NCBI RefSeq assembly: GCF_023343835.1
Contig: NC_064435.1
Location: 71,806,134-71,870,133, forward strand
Direction of reading: 5' to 3'
Origin: Lagopus muta
Lineage: Eukaryota > Chordata > Aves > Galliformes > Phasianidae
DNA: 64,000 nucleotides
Shown here in pieces: positions 37,014 through 47,314 of the stretch; position 1 is the first letter of the stretch, and each line of letters starts with the position of its first letter. Below the pieces are notes generated by a model. That model did not search any database. It was not told the origin of the DNA and worked only from the letters and a program-made list of their open reading frames with translations. The position numbers and the translations under genes were made by a program.

Positions 37014-38339
37014 ATGTCTTTCCTTCTTTCTTTCCTTTTGGTTTTGCTCGTGTCAATATTCCTGGGCTTTGTGCCATAAGCTCTATGGAGTGGTAATTTG
37101 TTTGTCAAATGCCTTTATTCTTTACAGGGCTCCTTTGACAGCTGAACTTCATGTCTCACAAAATATCATTTTGTGCTGTTCTTAAAAATGCTTCTTGAGA
37201 AAGGGTTTCATTTCAACTATGTCACATCAGATTTTGAGTGTTTGTTCACAGCAGCTCTGTTCTGTCTGAATACCTAAACTACAGATATGAATTTGGGTCC
37301 GTGTGAGTTTCTGTCTCTAATCAGTCTATGACATTTCTCATACACAAGAAAGGCTATTGTAGTCAATGCGTAAGTTAGAAGAGGGACTGCTGGCCTCTCT
37401 GGCCCTCCAACTCTGAGAAGAACACCTTCAGGTAGTCGAGTGCCATGAGATGTGCAGCACAGGACAAAACTAAGGAGGCTAGAGGTTGCCAAGGGAGCGG
37501 TTTGCAGTGGCTACTGCAATACTCCTGTCGCTGCATTTCAGGGTAAGATTCAGCACAGCTGGACTGCATATGGAGCAGGGACACAGGCTGGTTGCATTGC
37601 AGCACAGCTGGAGACTAGCACTGCCCTGATGTTCCTCTCAGGGAAAGACAACATGGCCATCCATGGCCATTCTGAGCAAATCCATTTAATATTAGTGGTT
37701 AGTAATTAACTGCTGATTACAGAAAATTATATGTTTAGGCTAAGTCACATTGTCCTTCAGAAGAACCTCAGCTGGCAGTTTAATGAACCAAGCCCCTGAA
37801 ATCATGATTTTCCTATTCCTCTGATTTGAGAGAACTGAGCAGGGGCTGTAGGCATCTTGAATCAGGACCTTTCATAGGGAGAACCTGTAACAATCTGCTA
37901 TCTCATAGGATTAGAGTGTAATTAAAGTTGCCTGATGACTTGTCAGTCATTAGCACTGGTACTTATTTCAACTTGAGGTAATTAGCTCACCTCTTGATGA
38001 AAATGCATAATTTTTTCAAGTTAAATACTCACAAATCTTCACATTTTAGAATCTTTTCTGTGGTGCTGTCAGTTTTCATATTCTAGGCTCTCTCATATGG
38101 CTCATGTTGCCATTGCAAATGTTGACAAAGACATCATTTGTTCAAAATTATCTGTATATGCAATAATTGTCTAGTGTGTATTGGGATAAATTTGGGAAAA
38201 TGGGCTTTTTTATATGTAAGATTGTGTGCTTCAGAAAAAACTGTTCAACCTCTGGTTAAATCAAATCAGAATTGAAGCAATTTGTGTTTTTTAAGTAAGG
38301 ACATACAAACAATGAAGTGGCCATGGAAGGCGCCATGAC
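37014..38339. other. intergenic upstream flank of FBXL7
   Basis: There is no recognised gene or repeat between the pyrimidine tract and the promoter-proximal CR1. A short duplicated palindromic ATGGCCATCCATGGCCAT lies near 37,653. Any upstream regulatory sites here cannot be identified by eye. Confidence 0.45.
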
Positions 38340-38640
38340 GAGATGGAGACCAACTTTTCACATGGTCTGACAGCAGTAGGACAATGGGGGGGGGGAATGG
38401 TTTTAAACTAAAAGAGGGGAGATTAGGTGGATGTTAGGTGGAAATTCAGGTTAGATATCAGGGCGGTGAAGTGCTGGCACAGCTGCCATGTGGTACCCCA
38501 TCCTTGGAGGCGCTCAAGGCCAGGCTGGATGGGGCCCTGGGCAGCCTGACCCGGTGGGTGGCAGCCCTGCCCATTGCACGGGGCTGGGGCTGGTTGGGTT
38601 TGAGGTCCCTTCCAATCCAAACCGTTCTGTGATTCTACAA
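38340..38640 (+). mobile_element. CR1 LINE 3' end at the edge of the FBXL7 promoter
   Basis: This sense CR1 tail includes 'ggagaccaacttttcacatggtctgacagcagtagg', a 10-nt G run (38,386-38,395), AATGGTTTTAAACTAAAAGA, 'gtgaagtgctggcacagctgcc', GGATGGGGCCCTGGGCAGCC and the terminal 'ccttccaatccaaaccgttctgtgattctac'. It is truncated to about 300 bp. It has the same tail class as 15.5 and 32.2 kb and is among the best-preserved copies in the window. It ends only about 55 bp before the CpG-rich promoter begins. Confidence 0.95.
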
Positions 38641-38817
38641 TGGAGCCTCTGCGAGCTTCAGGGTCTACTGAGGACCCACCAGAAAGTGAAACCGAATATC
38701 TGAGGCGCCCAGATACCTCCCGCCCCCTGAACTGGGGCACCACACGCCTGTCCCGGCGCTGGTCGCCCTCAAGCCGGGCGCTGCGTCTTTAAAGGCCGGG
38801 GCCGGGGCTGGGCTTTT

Positions 38818-38838
38818 CCCTCCCCCCTTCCCCCCCCC
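38818..38838 (-). promoter_or_regulatory. potential G-quadruplex / i-motif in core promoter
   Basis: C runs of 3, 6 and 9 nt (38,818-38,820, 38,822-38,827 and 38,830-38,838) are separated by one and two T. The complementary strand can supply four G-tracts of at least three with very short loops, which meets the usual quadruplex pattern. It sits about 25 nt after the TATA-like TTTAAA. Function is inferred, not shown. Confidence 0.5.
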
Positions 38839-39081
38839 AAGGCCCGGCGGTGTGGGGCGCCGGGAGGAGGCGCCTGCCGCTAACAAAAGTCGGCGATCGG
38901 CGGCTGTGCCCGGTTTCCCTGCCCGGCAACAAGTGGCTGGAGGGGGCTGCCCGAGCTGCGAGGAGGGAGGGAACGAAGGAGGGAAGAAGAAGAAGGAAAG
39001 CCAAGCCAAAGCCGAGCCCGCGCGCTGTGCGGCGGGTCCCGTGGATTACAACTGGGGCAGGGAAGGCGCCTTCGCCTCGAG

Positions 39082-39108
39082 ATGGTGGGCGGCGGGGAGC
39101 GGCGGTGA
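39082..39108 (+). other. uORF 1 in FBXL7 leader (8 codons)
   Basis: ATG at 39,082 with G at -3 and G at +4 opens an 8-codon frame (MVGGGERR) closed by TGA at 39,106-39,108. It is the first ATG of the predicted leader and has a strong Kozak context. Termination occurs two bases before the next ATG and 16 bases before the FBXL7 ATG, so little distance remains for a ribosome to regain initiation competence. Its use in vivo is inference. Confidence 0.55.
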
Positions 39109-39110
39109 GC

Positions 39111-39161
39111 ATGAAGGCGGCAGGATGGGTGCCAGCAACGGCAAGCAGTACGGCAGCGAAG
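39111..39161 (+). other. uORF 2, overlaps the FBXL7 start out of frame
   Basis: ATG at 39,111 has A at -3 but A at +4. It lies 14 nt upstream of the FBXL7 ATG in another frame. It stays open for 17 codons (MKAAGWVPATASSTAAK) up to the exon 1 donor, so its end lies in the next exon, outside the window. Ribosomes starting here would miss the FBXL7 start. Confidence 0.5.
39125..39161 (+). CDS. FBXL7: FBXL7, first coding exon (5' partial CDS)
   Basis: FBXL7 is the F-box and leucine-rich-repeat subunit of an SCF (SKP1-CUL1-F-box) ubiquitin ligase. It selects substrates for degradation, with Aurora A and survivin among those reported. This exon encodes only MGASNGKQYGSE and the first base of a Gly codon. 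It then meets a strong donor (GAAG|GTAAGC, phase 1). From recall, mammalian FBXL7 begins MGANNGKQYGSEG, so the match is near-exact, with Ser in place of Asn at residue 4. The start has A at -3 and G at +4. Gly2 and Gly6 fit the N-myristoylation pattern, though modification is inferred. The F-box and the LRRs lie in later exons beyond the window. The frame stays open upstream for about 91 codons but has no ATG there, so the start is secure. The CpG-island position supports a first exon. Confidence 0.88.
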
Positions 39162-39290
39162 GTAAGCAAAGAGAGGGGGGATCTCGGCTTGGGGACAGCC
39201 GTAGCTCGGGGGCGGACACCCCTCCGCGTCGCCTATCGCCTGCCCGTGCCCCCATCCCGCGGCGCAAGTCGCGATAGTGCGGGAGTTGTT

Positions 39291-42176
39291 GCAATTGAGT
39301 TGCGCTCGTGAGGCTTTGTGAGGCTTCCCGACTCAGGGTTCCTATATCGTGTGCTATGCTGTATGACTGCTTCCTGTCTGAACAGAAAAAAAGGAGAGAA
39401 GAAAAATCCGCTCCGGGAAGCGGGTGGGGGAGAGTTAATGTTCTCCAGCTGTTATCCATAGGTCCCGCTCCTGCCATTTCGCTCTGCAGAAGTTGAGCGC
39501 GTCGGGTTGTCGGTCCCTGGGAGTTGGGATCGGAGCCTCTTCTGGTGCCTCCCAACGGGGAAATCCTGCCTTGTCCCCGGGATGGGAAGGGTTGGCGTTT
39601 TATCGCTCCTGATCGCCTGCACATGCCATTGTCGAGGGGTTTGGGCGTGATGCTGGGAGTAGGGCTGCGTCTGTTGGCCCGCAGGAATGTTTTGGGAGCG
39701 GGAGCTGGCTCGTTGTGAGAAGGAGGCAGCTGTGATGGCTGCCCGCGGGGACCACGGGGGGCAGTGGGATCAGCTTTTGGGATGGCAGCTGCTTGTGGCA
39801 CTGACCATTACCTTGGTTGGAAATAACAGAGCGATGGAACGACAGCAACAAAGAACAAAACTGCAGCCAATAGTTTGGTCTTTCAGTTCAGGTCACTTGT
39901 GCCGTGCATTGCCGGTGTGCTCTAGGACTGGCTTTCCTGGGATCTTTGCACAGCATCATGTGCTGTGAAATGCAGTGAGGCTCCTGATCTCTGCTTTATC
40001 TCTGGGTGATGGAGAGGAGAATAGATCTAGATTTGACAAAAGGAAGCCTTTGTGATTAGGTACTCTGTTTCCATCTGGGGCTTCCAATGCCATTGGCAAC
40101 CAGACTACGTAACTGCTGTAGAAAGGTGCTTTTAATACCATGCAGTCATGCTTTCAGTAGAGTGGAGGCACCATACCTCTCTGAGGAAACCGTATCCCGT
40201 TATGCTGTGCCCTGAGAGCAACCTGTGTCTCTAGGTTGAAGTCAATGGAGAGGAACTTGTAATTGGGTGTGTAACTTTCAGTATTGTGTGCTTTTAGGCT
40301 AACATCGTACTGCAGCATGTGCAGTTCTAGGGATGCAGGGAGGCATCTCAGTTTAGCTAAACTTCTCTGGTGCTGTCATCTAGTTCACTGCTTGCTGATG
40401 TCTGAACTGGGATCTCAGGAAGAAAATTGATGTGATTTTTAAAACTACACTTGCTTTATGCAGAGTTTTCTTACATCTTGTAAATCTGTAGAAAATCAGG
40501 GAATTGTCTGCTTAAAGTACTCATCTTTTCACCTTTGATATTACAACTTGTTTCAGAGTCCGAGTGAATAATTCCTCGCAGTGTATCTCTTTTCCCCAAA
40601 CTTCATTCTGAAACAGGATAGCGCTAGTGTGAACCCATCTTAAATGTCAGTAGAAGTGCTTCTCAGAAAAGTGGACAAGGTATGACCTCAATTCTCTTTT
40701 TCAAAGAGAGATTTAGCGTACCAAATCTTGTTTATGGGAGTTTACCTAGCTTTAGAAGTAAATCACTGAATGCATTTTCTTTTGCTAGTCATCACTTGGT
40801 CTTTCAAAATGCTTCTTTATGGGGATTGGCTTACGAGAGCTTGTTTCTCTAGAAAAATGCAGAGCTTGAGATTTCAGGCTTACCTTAGTGTGTGGTAGAT
40901 CCTGAGTGATGTGTTAAAGCTCAGAGCTGGTCTATCTGAACCTGTTCCAGAGGTCAGGTCTGAGCAGCATGACAGAAGCTTCCAGGTTACTGGAGCAAGA
41001 AATCCATTTGAGCATGAAGCAGTTCTTCTGAGGCTTGCACTGATGTAGTGGAAACGTGGGGTTAGTTGCTTTCTCAAGAGTGCTTATTGTTGTCCTTTGC
41101 TTTCTTGCCCTAGGGGTAAATCCTTCACCTTTCTGTCACTGATTTAATTCTTTTCTTGATTTGTGAGGGGAGGCGTTCCTAGTTTATGTCTGAGAATGGA
41201 AGGAGCAGCCGGTTGTTGCTGAAGCATTGAAAGTCAGGGTTGTTTTTTTTTTTTTGTTCAAGGATCTCTGTTTAAAATACATTTCTGGGGAGAGCTACAG
41301 CTGAATAAATAAGGCACGATTCCTGGCCTGGAGATGAGGAGGCTGGAGGGAAGCATATCCCCCTGTATGTGTTGCTGGGCTGATCAGACACCTAGCCCTG
41401 CTGTGTGCAGCCAGTGGTGAGGGAGGGAGAGATGGAACAGCAGCTAGGGCAAGGAGATGGATGTCCTGAGTCAGCAGCTTTGCTGACAAGCTGACTTGTT
41501 TTTTCTTCTTGGATCTGCACGTGTAACTTCAGAAGGCTTAAGTGGAAACTCTTTGGGAATAACTTTAACCCAGTTCTGGTTTTGAAAATCCTTCTCCAAA
41601 CTTTTTTTGGCGAGCATGCTGTTCTCAAACCACTCAGGGGGTAATTCCCATGCAGCTCCATGTGTTGTACTGATGTGAATGTGGGAGTGGAAGCCTCAAC
41701 ACATCACTGAGGTGGCAGCCACAAAGCACAAGCAGCACAGTCAGTGGAGGTGGCTTCTGGTGCTTGTGTAGCATGGGCTGGTGTGTGCAGCTGCAACTTT
41801 CCTGGAACTGCATTGTTAGCCAGCGTAAAGCACCATGGTTAAAGAGGACCATCTGTGTTCACAACAGAGTAGGTTGTTCTCTTAAATCCTTTCCTTCAGG
41901 AGGGGGATAATGTTCCCAGCCTACTTTGCAGACCCAGTATTTCATACTTGTATTCTCTTTGTTGGAGCTGCTACTGAACACTGCTTGTGAACTGTGCTGC
42001 TTTTGCTTGCAAACCAGATCTCTATTTATGTGGTGCTGGTGAAGGTTCAGACTCACGAGACACTGTGTGAAGAAATCTTTTTCTCCAAAAATTCCACTGC
42101 TAAGAATCTGTAGGCCTATTAGGATTTACTTCCCCATAACATGTTTGAAATTTGACTTTACAAGTGATGCTTATGT
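39291..42176. other. intron 1, unique-looking segment
   Basis: CpG density declines to about 39,800, then ordinary intron sequence follows. An 11-nt T run lies near 41,245. I recognise no repeat or exon. Confidence 0.45.
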
Positions 42177-42404
42177 CAGGTCTGAACAGTCCTTTACCAA
42201 GAGAGTGGTGAGGTGCTGGAATGGGCTGCCCAGAGAGCTTGTGGATGCCCTGTCCCTGGAGGTGTTCAAAGCCAGGTTGGATTGGGGCCCTGGGCCTGGT
42301 CTAGTATTAAAGGGGGAGGTTGGTGGCCCTGCATGTGGCAGGGGGGTTGGAGATTCATGGTCTTTGAGGTCTCTTCCAACCCTGGCCATTCTGTGATTCT
42401 ACGA
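42177..42404 (+). mobile_element. CR1 LINE 3' fragment
   Basis: About 230 bp of sense CR1 tail contain 'cctttaccaagagagtggtgaggtgctggaatgggctgcccagagagc', 'ctggaggtgttcaaagccaggttgg', the subfamily-specific 'ggtctagtattaaagggggaggttggtggccctgc', and the end 'cttccaaccctggccattctgtgattctacga'. The tail class is not shared with the other copies in the window. Confidence 0.93.
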
Positions 42405-45400
42405 ACAGCAGTATGGCATGGTGGTCTTGCACTAGAGAAACTTTATTAGTGATGACTAAGGTTTTTATTAAATAAGAGTTAACTCACAGCAGTTTATCTA
42501 CTTTTATCATTAGTTTATATTGTTTTTTTGGAACCTGAAGTGCCTCACTGAATATTTTAATGAAGGTAAGGGAATGGAAGAAATGGTAGAAGTGTTTTAT
42601 AGAGTTATTTAATGATGAAATCGTGACTCCTCTGCTGAAGTGTCCTCTCTGTACACTGTATCATCAGTAGCCAGGGAAGTTTTTGAGGCCAGTGTTTGTT
42701 TATCCCCCCTGTGAAGCTTGTAGAATGAAGGACTTCATCAGGTTAGGTGCAAAGTGTCTCCCAGGCTGTGCAGTTTATTCCTGCTTTGTTTTCATGTCTG
42801 AGTTGAGTTTGTGATAATTTTTGTGTAAGTATCCAGAACTTGGGCTCTGACAGTTGCTAACCATAAGTGACCATTGTAAATGCTGGCAAAGGGTAGGCTT
42901 TTCTTGTGCAACCTACAACTGAGCAATGCAAAAGGATTGTGTTTGTGTGTTTATGCAGTTTGTCTCCAAATAGTAATTTTTCTCTAAACTGTGTGCTTGT
43001 ATTACTTTTCATTGTTCAGCTCACACGGTCTGGGGGTTGGGGGGTGGAGAGAGGGAAGGGTCAGGGTCTGAGTCTGGGTGCTGCGCTTTACTGGGCTGCT
43101 GCTTCCCATTTCCTACTTGTGAAGCGCATCCATATACACTCAGAATTGCCTGTGTGCTTTCAAGTCGAAGTTGCTGCTCCAAAAATCTCCTCAGAGTGCT
43201 TAGCTTTCTGGCATTTTCCATCCTTTGGCTACTTCTGTATTCCTTACTTCTGCTAACAATTCCTAACTAGGAGTTGGTTTGCTTCTTTGTGGGTCTTGTT
43301 TGTGTTAGGAAAGTGACTGGCAGAAGGCAGCGGGTGACATCTGAAGGCTGAAGTACACAAGTGGTTTAGTTCTGCTGTTTGTTTTGTAGTCAGCCATATT
43401 GGTATTCTTTAATAAATTAAGGCAACTTTAATTCAGGAGTAAAAGCCCTTCAGAATACAAAAATGAGTGGTGGATTGTCACTAGAAGTTCAGCTTTCTTA
43501 ATACAGAGATGAAACAACCTTTTGTGGAAATACAGAAGTACAGCGTGTGACTGAATGGATGCGCTGTTTGTTGTTCCTCATTTAGGTTGAATCTTGCTGT
43601 ATTACGTTGAGTATTTCTGTAGCTGACCTCAGGGAAAAGTTTAGTTTGGTCTGGTTATGTCCCTCACATCAGCAGCGTCAACAGCTTTGCTTTAGGAGTT
43701 TATTGAGATAAAACCCTTCCCTTGGTCAATACACAGACATTATTAACTCCTTGAAGAATGGCTGTGGGCTCTGCCGAATTCTCTGTAAGTAGCCATCTAC
43801 AAAGGCAGACACCACAATAGCAGTCATGTAAGGGTGCAGTGAATGGCAACTTCCTTAGTGGTCTACAGCATATGTCATCAAGTTGATAGTAAATCCTCTG
43901 TTCTTGAGCTCCTCCACAAGAAATCTCAGAAAGCCATCCCTAATATGATGCTTATGTTAAAAGACACAGGTAGGCTTGCAGTTACAGAGACTGAATTGTA
44001 GAAAGGTCTGGAATATGCACTGTTTCAAATGCTGCCTCGAAGGAAGGTTTGAGTCAGTTGGGTTTGGCTGGGTATCGAAGACAAAGGCTTCAGCTTGATG
44101 CTGGCAGCCAAACTCAACAACAGCCTTTTCTTAGTGAAGTACATCTCATCATGCTGCGTACTTTGTAACTTCTGCCTTAAATAAGTAAATGGTGGGATGG
44201 GAGGGAACTTGCTGGTTATTTTTTCTTTTTCCATATGCATTTCTTCTGCTCCACCAAACTGATGTCTGTTCTAAAAGTGCGTTTCCATACAACTTGGGGC
44301 TTAACACATTGGTTTCTATTTGAACTGGGTAATTATTGCAGCAATCAGCACAGCACTTTTTCCTTCCTGTGCTCAACAGGACTTTGCTGAAAATGCAACC
44401 CCAGCTTTTATATGTCTGGCTCTCTTTTAATCAGAGCTTTTGCTCTGATTTTAGTGGATCTTTGCTCAGTGTCAAGGGCTTGTTTTAACTCATCTATGTG
44501 GAGAGTTGATATGCAAACATGCTTACTGTAGCGTTTGGAAACCAGTGGGATAGTGACCCTTGAACTCAGGAGTCATGTGGTTAGACTCCTTGCTATTGTA
44601 TCCCTGCTCTAGTAGTGTTCATGTTAGTGAAGTACTTAACCTGGAGCTCTGTACTGTATAGCATTAGGGGCATGATGGGGTAGTAAATCCTTCTGAAGAA
44701 CCTTTGTGGAGTAAAGGGAGAAGCAGGAAGCTCTCTTTCTTGCTTGTGTCTTGAATCAGGAAATTCCTGTCTCCAATACATAAATTTGTCATATCAACAT
44801 CTTAAATCACATGACTCTTTCTCAGAGATTTGTGTACAAATGTGTATAACAGCAGGAGAAATAGTAATATACTGAAGTATTCTGAAACACTCTACTAAAT
44901 TGGAAGAAGGATTTTTAATAATCTTTCTTGAATCTATTTTAAAACTTATTTTTCTTAATTTCCTTTGTTTCTCTAAGCACACTAATGAAATTTGCAGGTA
45001 ATGCTATGAAAACAGCAGTTAAAAGCTCAGATGTCTTGTTCTAAGAAACAATAAAAATGGTGGGAGAAGCTGGAAATGTTGAAATAATATCGATGATAGT
45101 TCATCAGGAAGAGAACTCCTTTTGATCAAGAGTCAGACTGGTATGGCAGTGAAAGGAGAATTTGGATAAGGTCTAGTCTATTGCGGCACACGGTAATCTT
45201 GTATGACTGCTTGTACTATGAAGAATCAGACCATCCATTTAAAGCTCTGGTACTCCTGTGTTACCAGAGAGCACCCAATCCTTTAGGTGTGTGTGACTGG
45301 ATGAGATAGAGGGTGTTTTTTGTTTTTTGTTTTTTTTTCCTTAAATCATGTTTTGAAAACAAAACAAAAAAAAAACCCAAACGCATTAATTAGACTATGT

Positions 45401-46189
45401 ATTTCAATTAAATCCCATCCTTCCGAAGCAGCAAAGCTGCTGTGGGAGTTTATGAACAGTGTGTCTGCTTGAGAGTTACTTACAGTGCTCACGAGCTCGT
45501 ATGAAATATGTTGTTGGTTTCTCAGTGCACGATGATGGTAGTACTTGCTCTAAGACAGTGGCTGCCAACACCAATTGGAGTACTGCACAGTACCACCCTT
45601 CTACAGTACCTAGTCAAATACATTTCTATTCTCCATTTTCCATTTGCCTTCTCTCTGACAGTTTATAAGAAAATTTCTTGTGGCATCAGCGTAACTTTTT
45701 ATTTGACTGAGATGATGGAAACAATAAGCTATTGCTGAAATATGTGGTGAAAGTTGTTGATGTTATACTACTACGACTCATGCTTTTAGAATTTTTGGAA
45801 CCTTTGGATTTATTGAGAGGTATAAATAAAAGCCTCAGAGCAGTGGGATTTCAATTCCAGTTAGCAATGCTAGCATTAAGTTGAAACTAACAATATGCTT
45901 TTGTGTGTCAAGAAGATCTAGTAGTTGACCTCCCTCCTTGAGTTCATGTTTGATTGTACTCTTTTGTAGCCAACAAGCTTGAGGGCCCTCATCTGTTTTT
46001 TAGCAGGGCTTGAGAACATAGGTGCTCTTGCTGCAGAGCATTTTGTTGAGGAGTTATTTTCTTATTCTGGAACGTTGGACTGCCAGTGGAGATCAGCACA
46101 GGCAGTAACATTACACTGACATTTTCCAATCAACTCCTGGCTGTATCTTGATGTGTTTTAGAGTCTGAAGTACACCGATAACATCTCCG
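42405..46189. other. intron 1, no repeat or gene recognised
   Basis: This is ordinary AT-rich intron. It contains small features only: a perfect 9-bp stem with a TTTT loop (AATCAGAGC/GCTCTGATT, about 44,431-44,452) and a T-rich then A-rich pair of tracts at 45,317-45,376 that could partly pair. Confidence 0.45.
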
Positions 46190-46900
46190 AAGATGTCCAA
46201 CTCTAGCTCAAAGCAGAGCCAGCTAGAGCAGGCTGTTTAGTACCATATCCAGCCAGATTTTAAGCATATCCAAAGACAGAGCTGTTACAGCATCTGTGGG
46301 TGCGTGTTCTATTGCTCAGTCACCTTTATAGAAGAGAGAGGTGGGGGAAGAAGTGTTTTCTTATATTAAGATGGAAGGCTTATAGTTTGGTTTGTGCGCA
46401 TTTCTTTTTGTCTGTTTGCTGGCTGTCACTGAGAAGACTTTGATTCAGTCTTTGTTACTTGGGAAAGTCTCCTCCAATCTGTCCTGCTAAGAGGTCCAAG
46501 TGCTCTCTGCTTCTCCTCATATGCTGGATGTGCCAATCTCTTCATCTTTTTGGCTCCTTGCTGGACTTTCCCTAGTATGCCTGTATCTCTTCTGTACTGA
46601 AATCCTAACCTGGACCCAGTACTCCAGGTGTGGTTTTATTGATGCTAAGCAGAAGAGTAGGATCACCCCTCTCATCCTGCCGACAGTGCATTTTTCCACT
46701 CTGAAGACAGAGGTGATTTTTTGCTTCCATCCAGTCCTGAAGAACCACTCCCAATTGCCATGACCTTTCCAAGATAACTGACTCACCTTGCCATGTCCCT
46801 AGCCAGTTTCATCAGTGCTGAGATGCATCTGATCAGGCCTCATGGATTTACTTCCGATCCAGTTTAAGTGTTCCCCAGCTACATTCTGTTCTGCTGGCTG
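46190..46900 (-). mobile_element. ancient CR1 LINE fragment (antisense)
   Basis: A worn CR1 is read on the - strand. The 3' UTR part is recognisable at 46,190-46,380 (+ strand 'gccagattttaagcatatccaaagacagagctgttacagcatctgtgggtgcgtgttctattgctcagtcacc', which parallels the 'gtttgaacatctccaaggatggagactccacaacctctctgggcaacctgttccagtgctcagtcacc' order). The ORF2 end follows. Translated on the - strand near 46.6 kb it still gives IKPHLEYWVQ, corresponding to the conserved HLEYCVQFW of CR1 reverse transcriptase. Divergence is much higher than in the other copies, so it is an old insertion. The outer limits are approximate. Confidence 0.72.
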
Positions 46901-47142
46901 CTTGCATGTACAGAAGGTACTACTGGATTTTTGTCAGCAGAGTTCAACTACAGCAAGTTCTGGCAAGTGCTTAGGCTGTCTTTAAGTAGCTGATTATTTC
47001 TAAAAGTGTTTTGTAAACCTTTGTCTGCAGCTGGTTTAGAGATTATCAGGTTTTTATTTTATTTTATTTTCTTATTAAAACCTTACAGTGGTAAGGTAGA
47101 AGTCGTCCTTTCCACTGCTGAAAGAAACTCACTCTTCATATT

Positions 47143-47314
47143 GACAGTGCTCTCCTGCCCAGGGAGGTTGTGGATTCTTCTTCCCTGGAGATACTCAAGA
47201 CCTACCCAGACACCTACCTGTGCAACCTGCTGTAGGGGGCCTGCTTTGCAGGGGATTGGATTTGATGATCTCTGGAGGTGCCTTCCAGCCCCTACAATTC
47301 TGTGTTTCTGTGAT
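47143..47314 (+). mobile_element. CR1 LINE 3' fragment
   Basis: This short sense CR1 tail contains CTGCCCAGGGAGGTTGTGGA, 'ttcttccctggagatactcaagac', 'cacctacctgtgcaacctgctgtagggggcctgctttgcagg', and a closing 'ccttccagcccctacaattctgtgtttctgtgat'. It has the same tail class as 11.4 kb. Worn CR1 sequence may extend upstream to about 47,090. Confidence 0.9.

Larger units (their letters stand above)
38695..39290 (+). promoter_or_regulatory. CpG-island promoter and leader of FBXL7
   Basis: CpG density and GC content jump abruptly at about 38,695 and fall after about 39,290, with a weaker shoulder to about 39,620. The rest of the window is AT-rich and poor in CpG. Seen inside: a GC box on the - strand (CCGCCC, 38,720-38,725), further GGGCGG at 39,087, a TATA-like TTTAAA at 38,788-38,793, and a C-run cluster just after it. 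The exact transcription start is not visible. If TTTAAA serves as a TATA element, transcription would begin near 38,820, giving a leader of about 300 nt. No ATG occurs between 38,800 and 39,081. Confidence 0.85.

Noticed and set aside
36765..37108. Long Pro/Ser/Phe-rich and Lys/Glu/Gly/Arg-rich frames
   Set aside because: Both are direct translations of the CCCTT/CCTT microsatellite and have no stops only because the repeat lacks them.
39046..39801. 251-codon open frame on the - strand across the FBXL7 CpG island
   Set aside because: It is GC-rich antisense of a promoter and first exon, with Pro/Ser/Arg-rich composition and no domain. Long chance frames are expected in CpG islands. An antisense transcript is possible, but the sequence gives no evidence that this frame is coding.
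44431..44452. 9-bp perfect stem with TTTT loop
   Set aside because: Stems this short occur often by chance in 64 kb, and there is no terminator role to expect in this genome.
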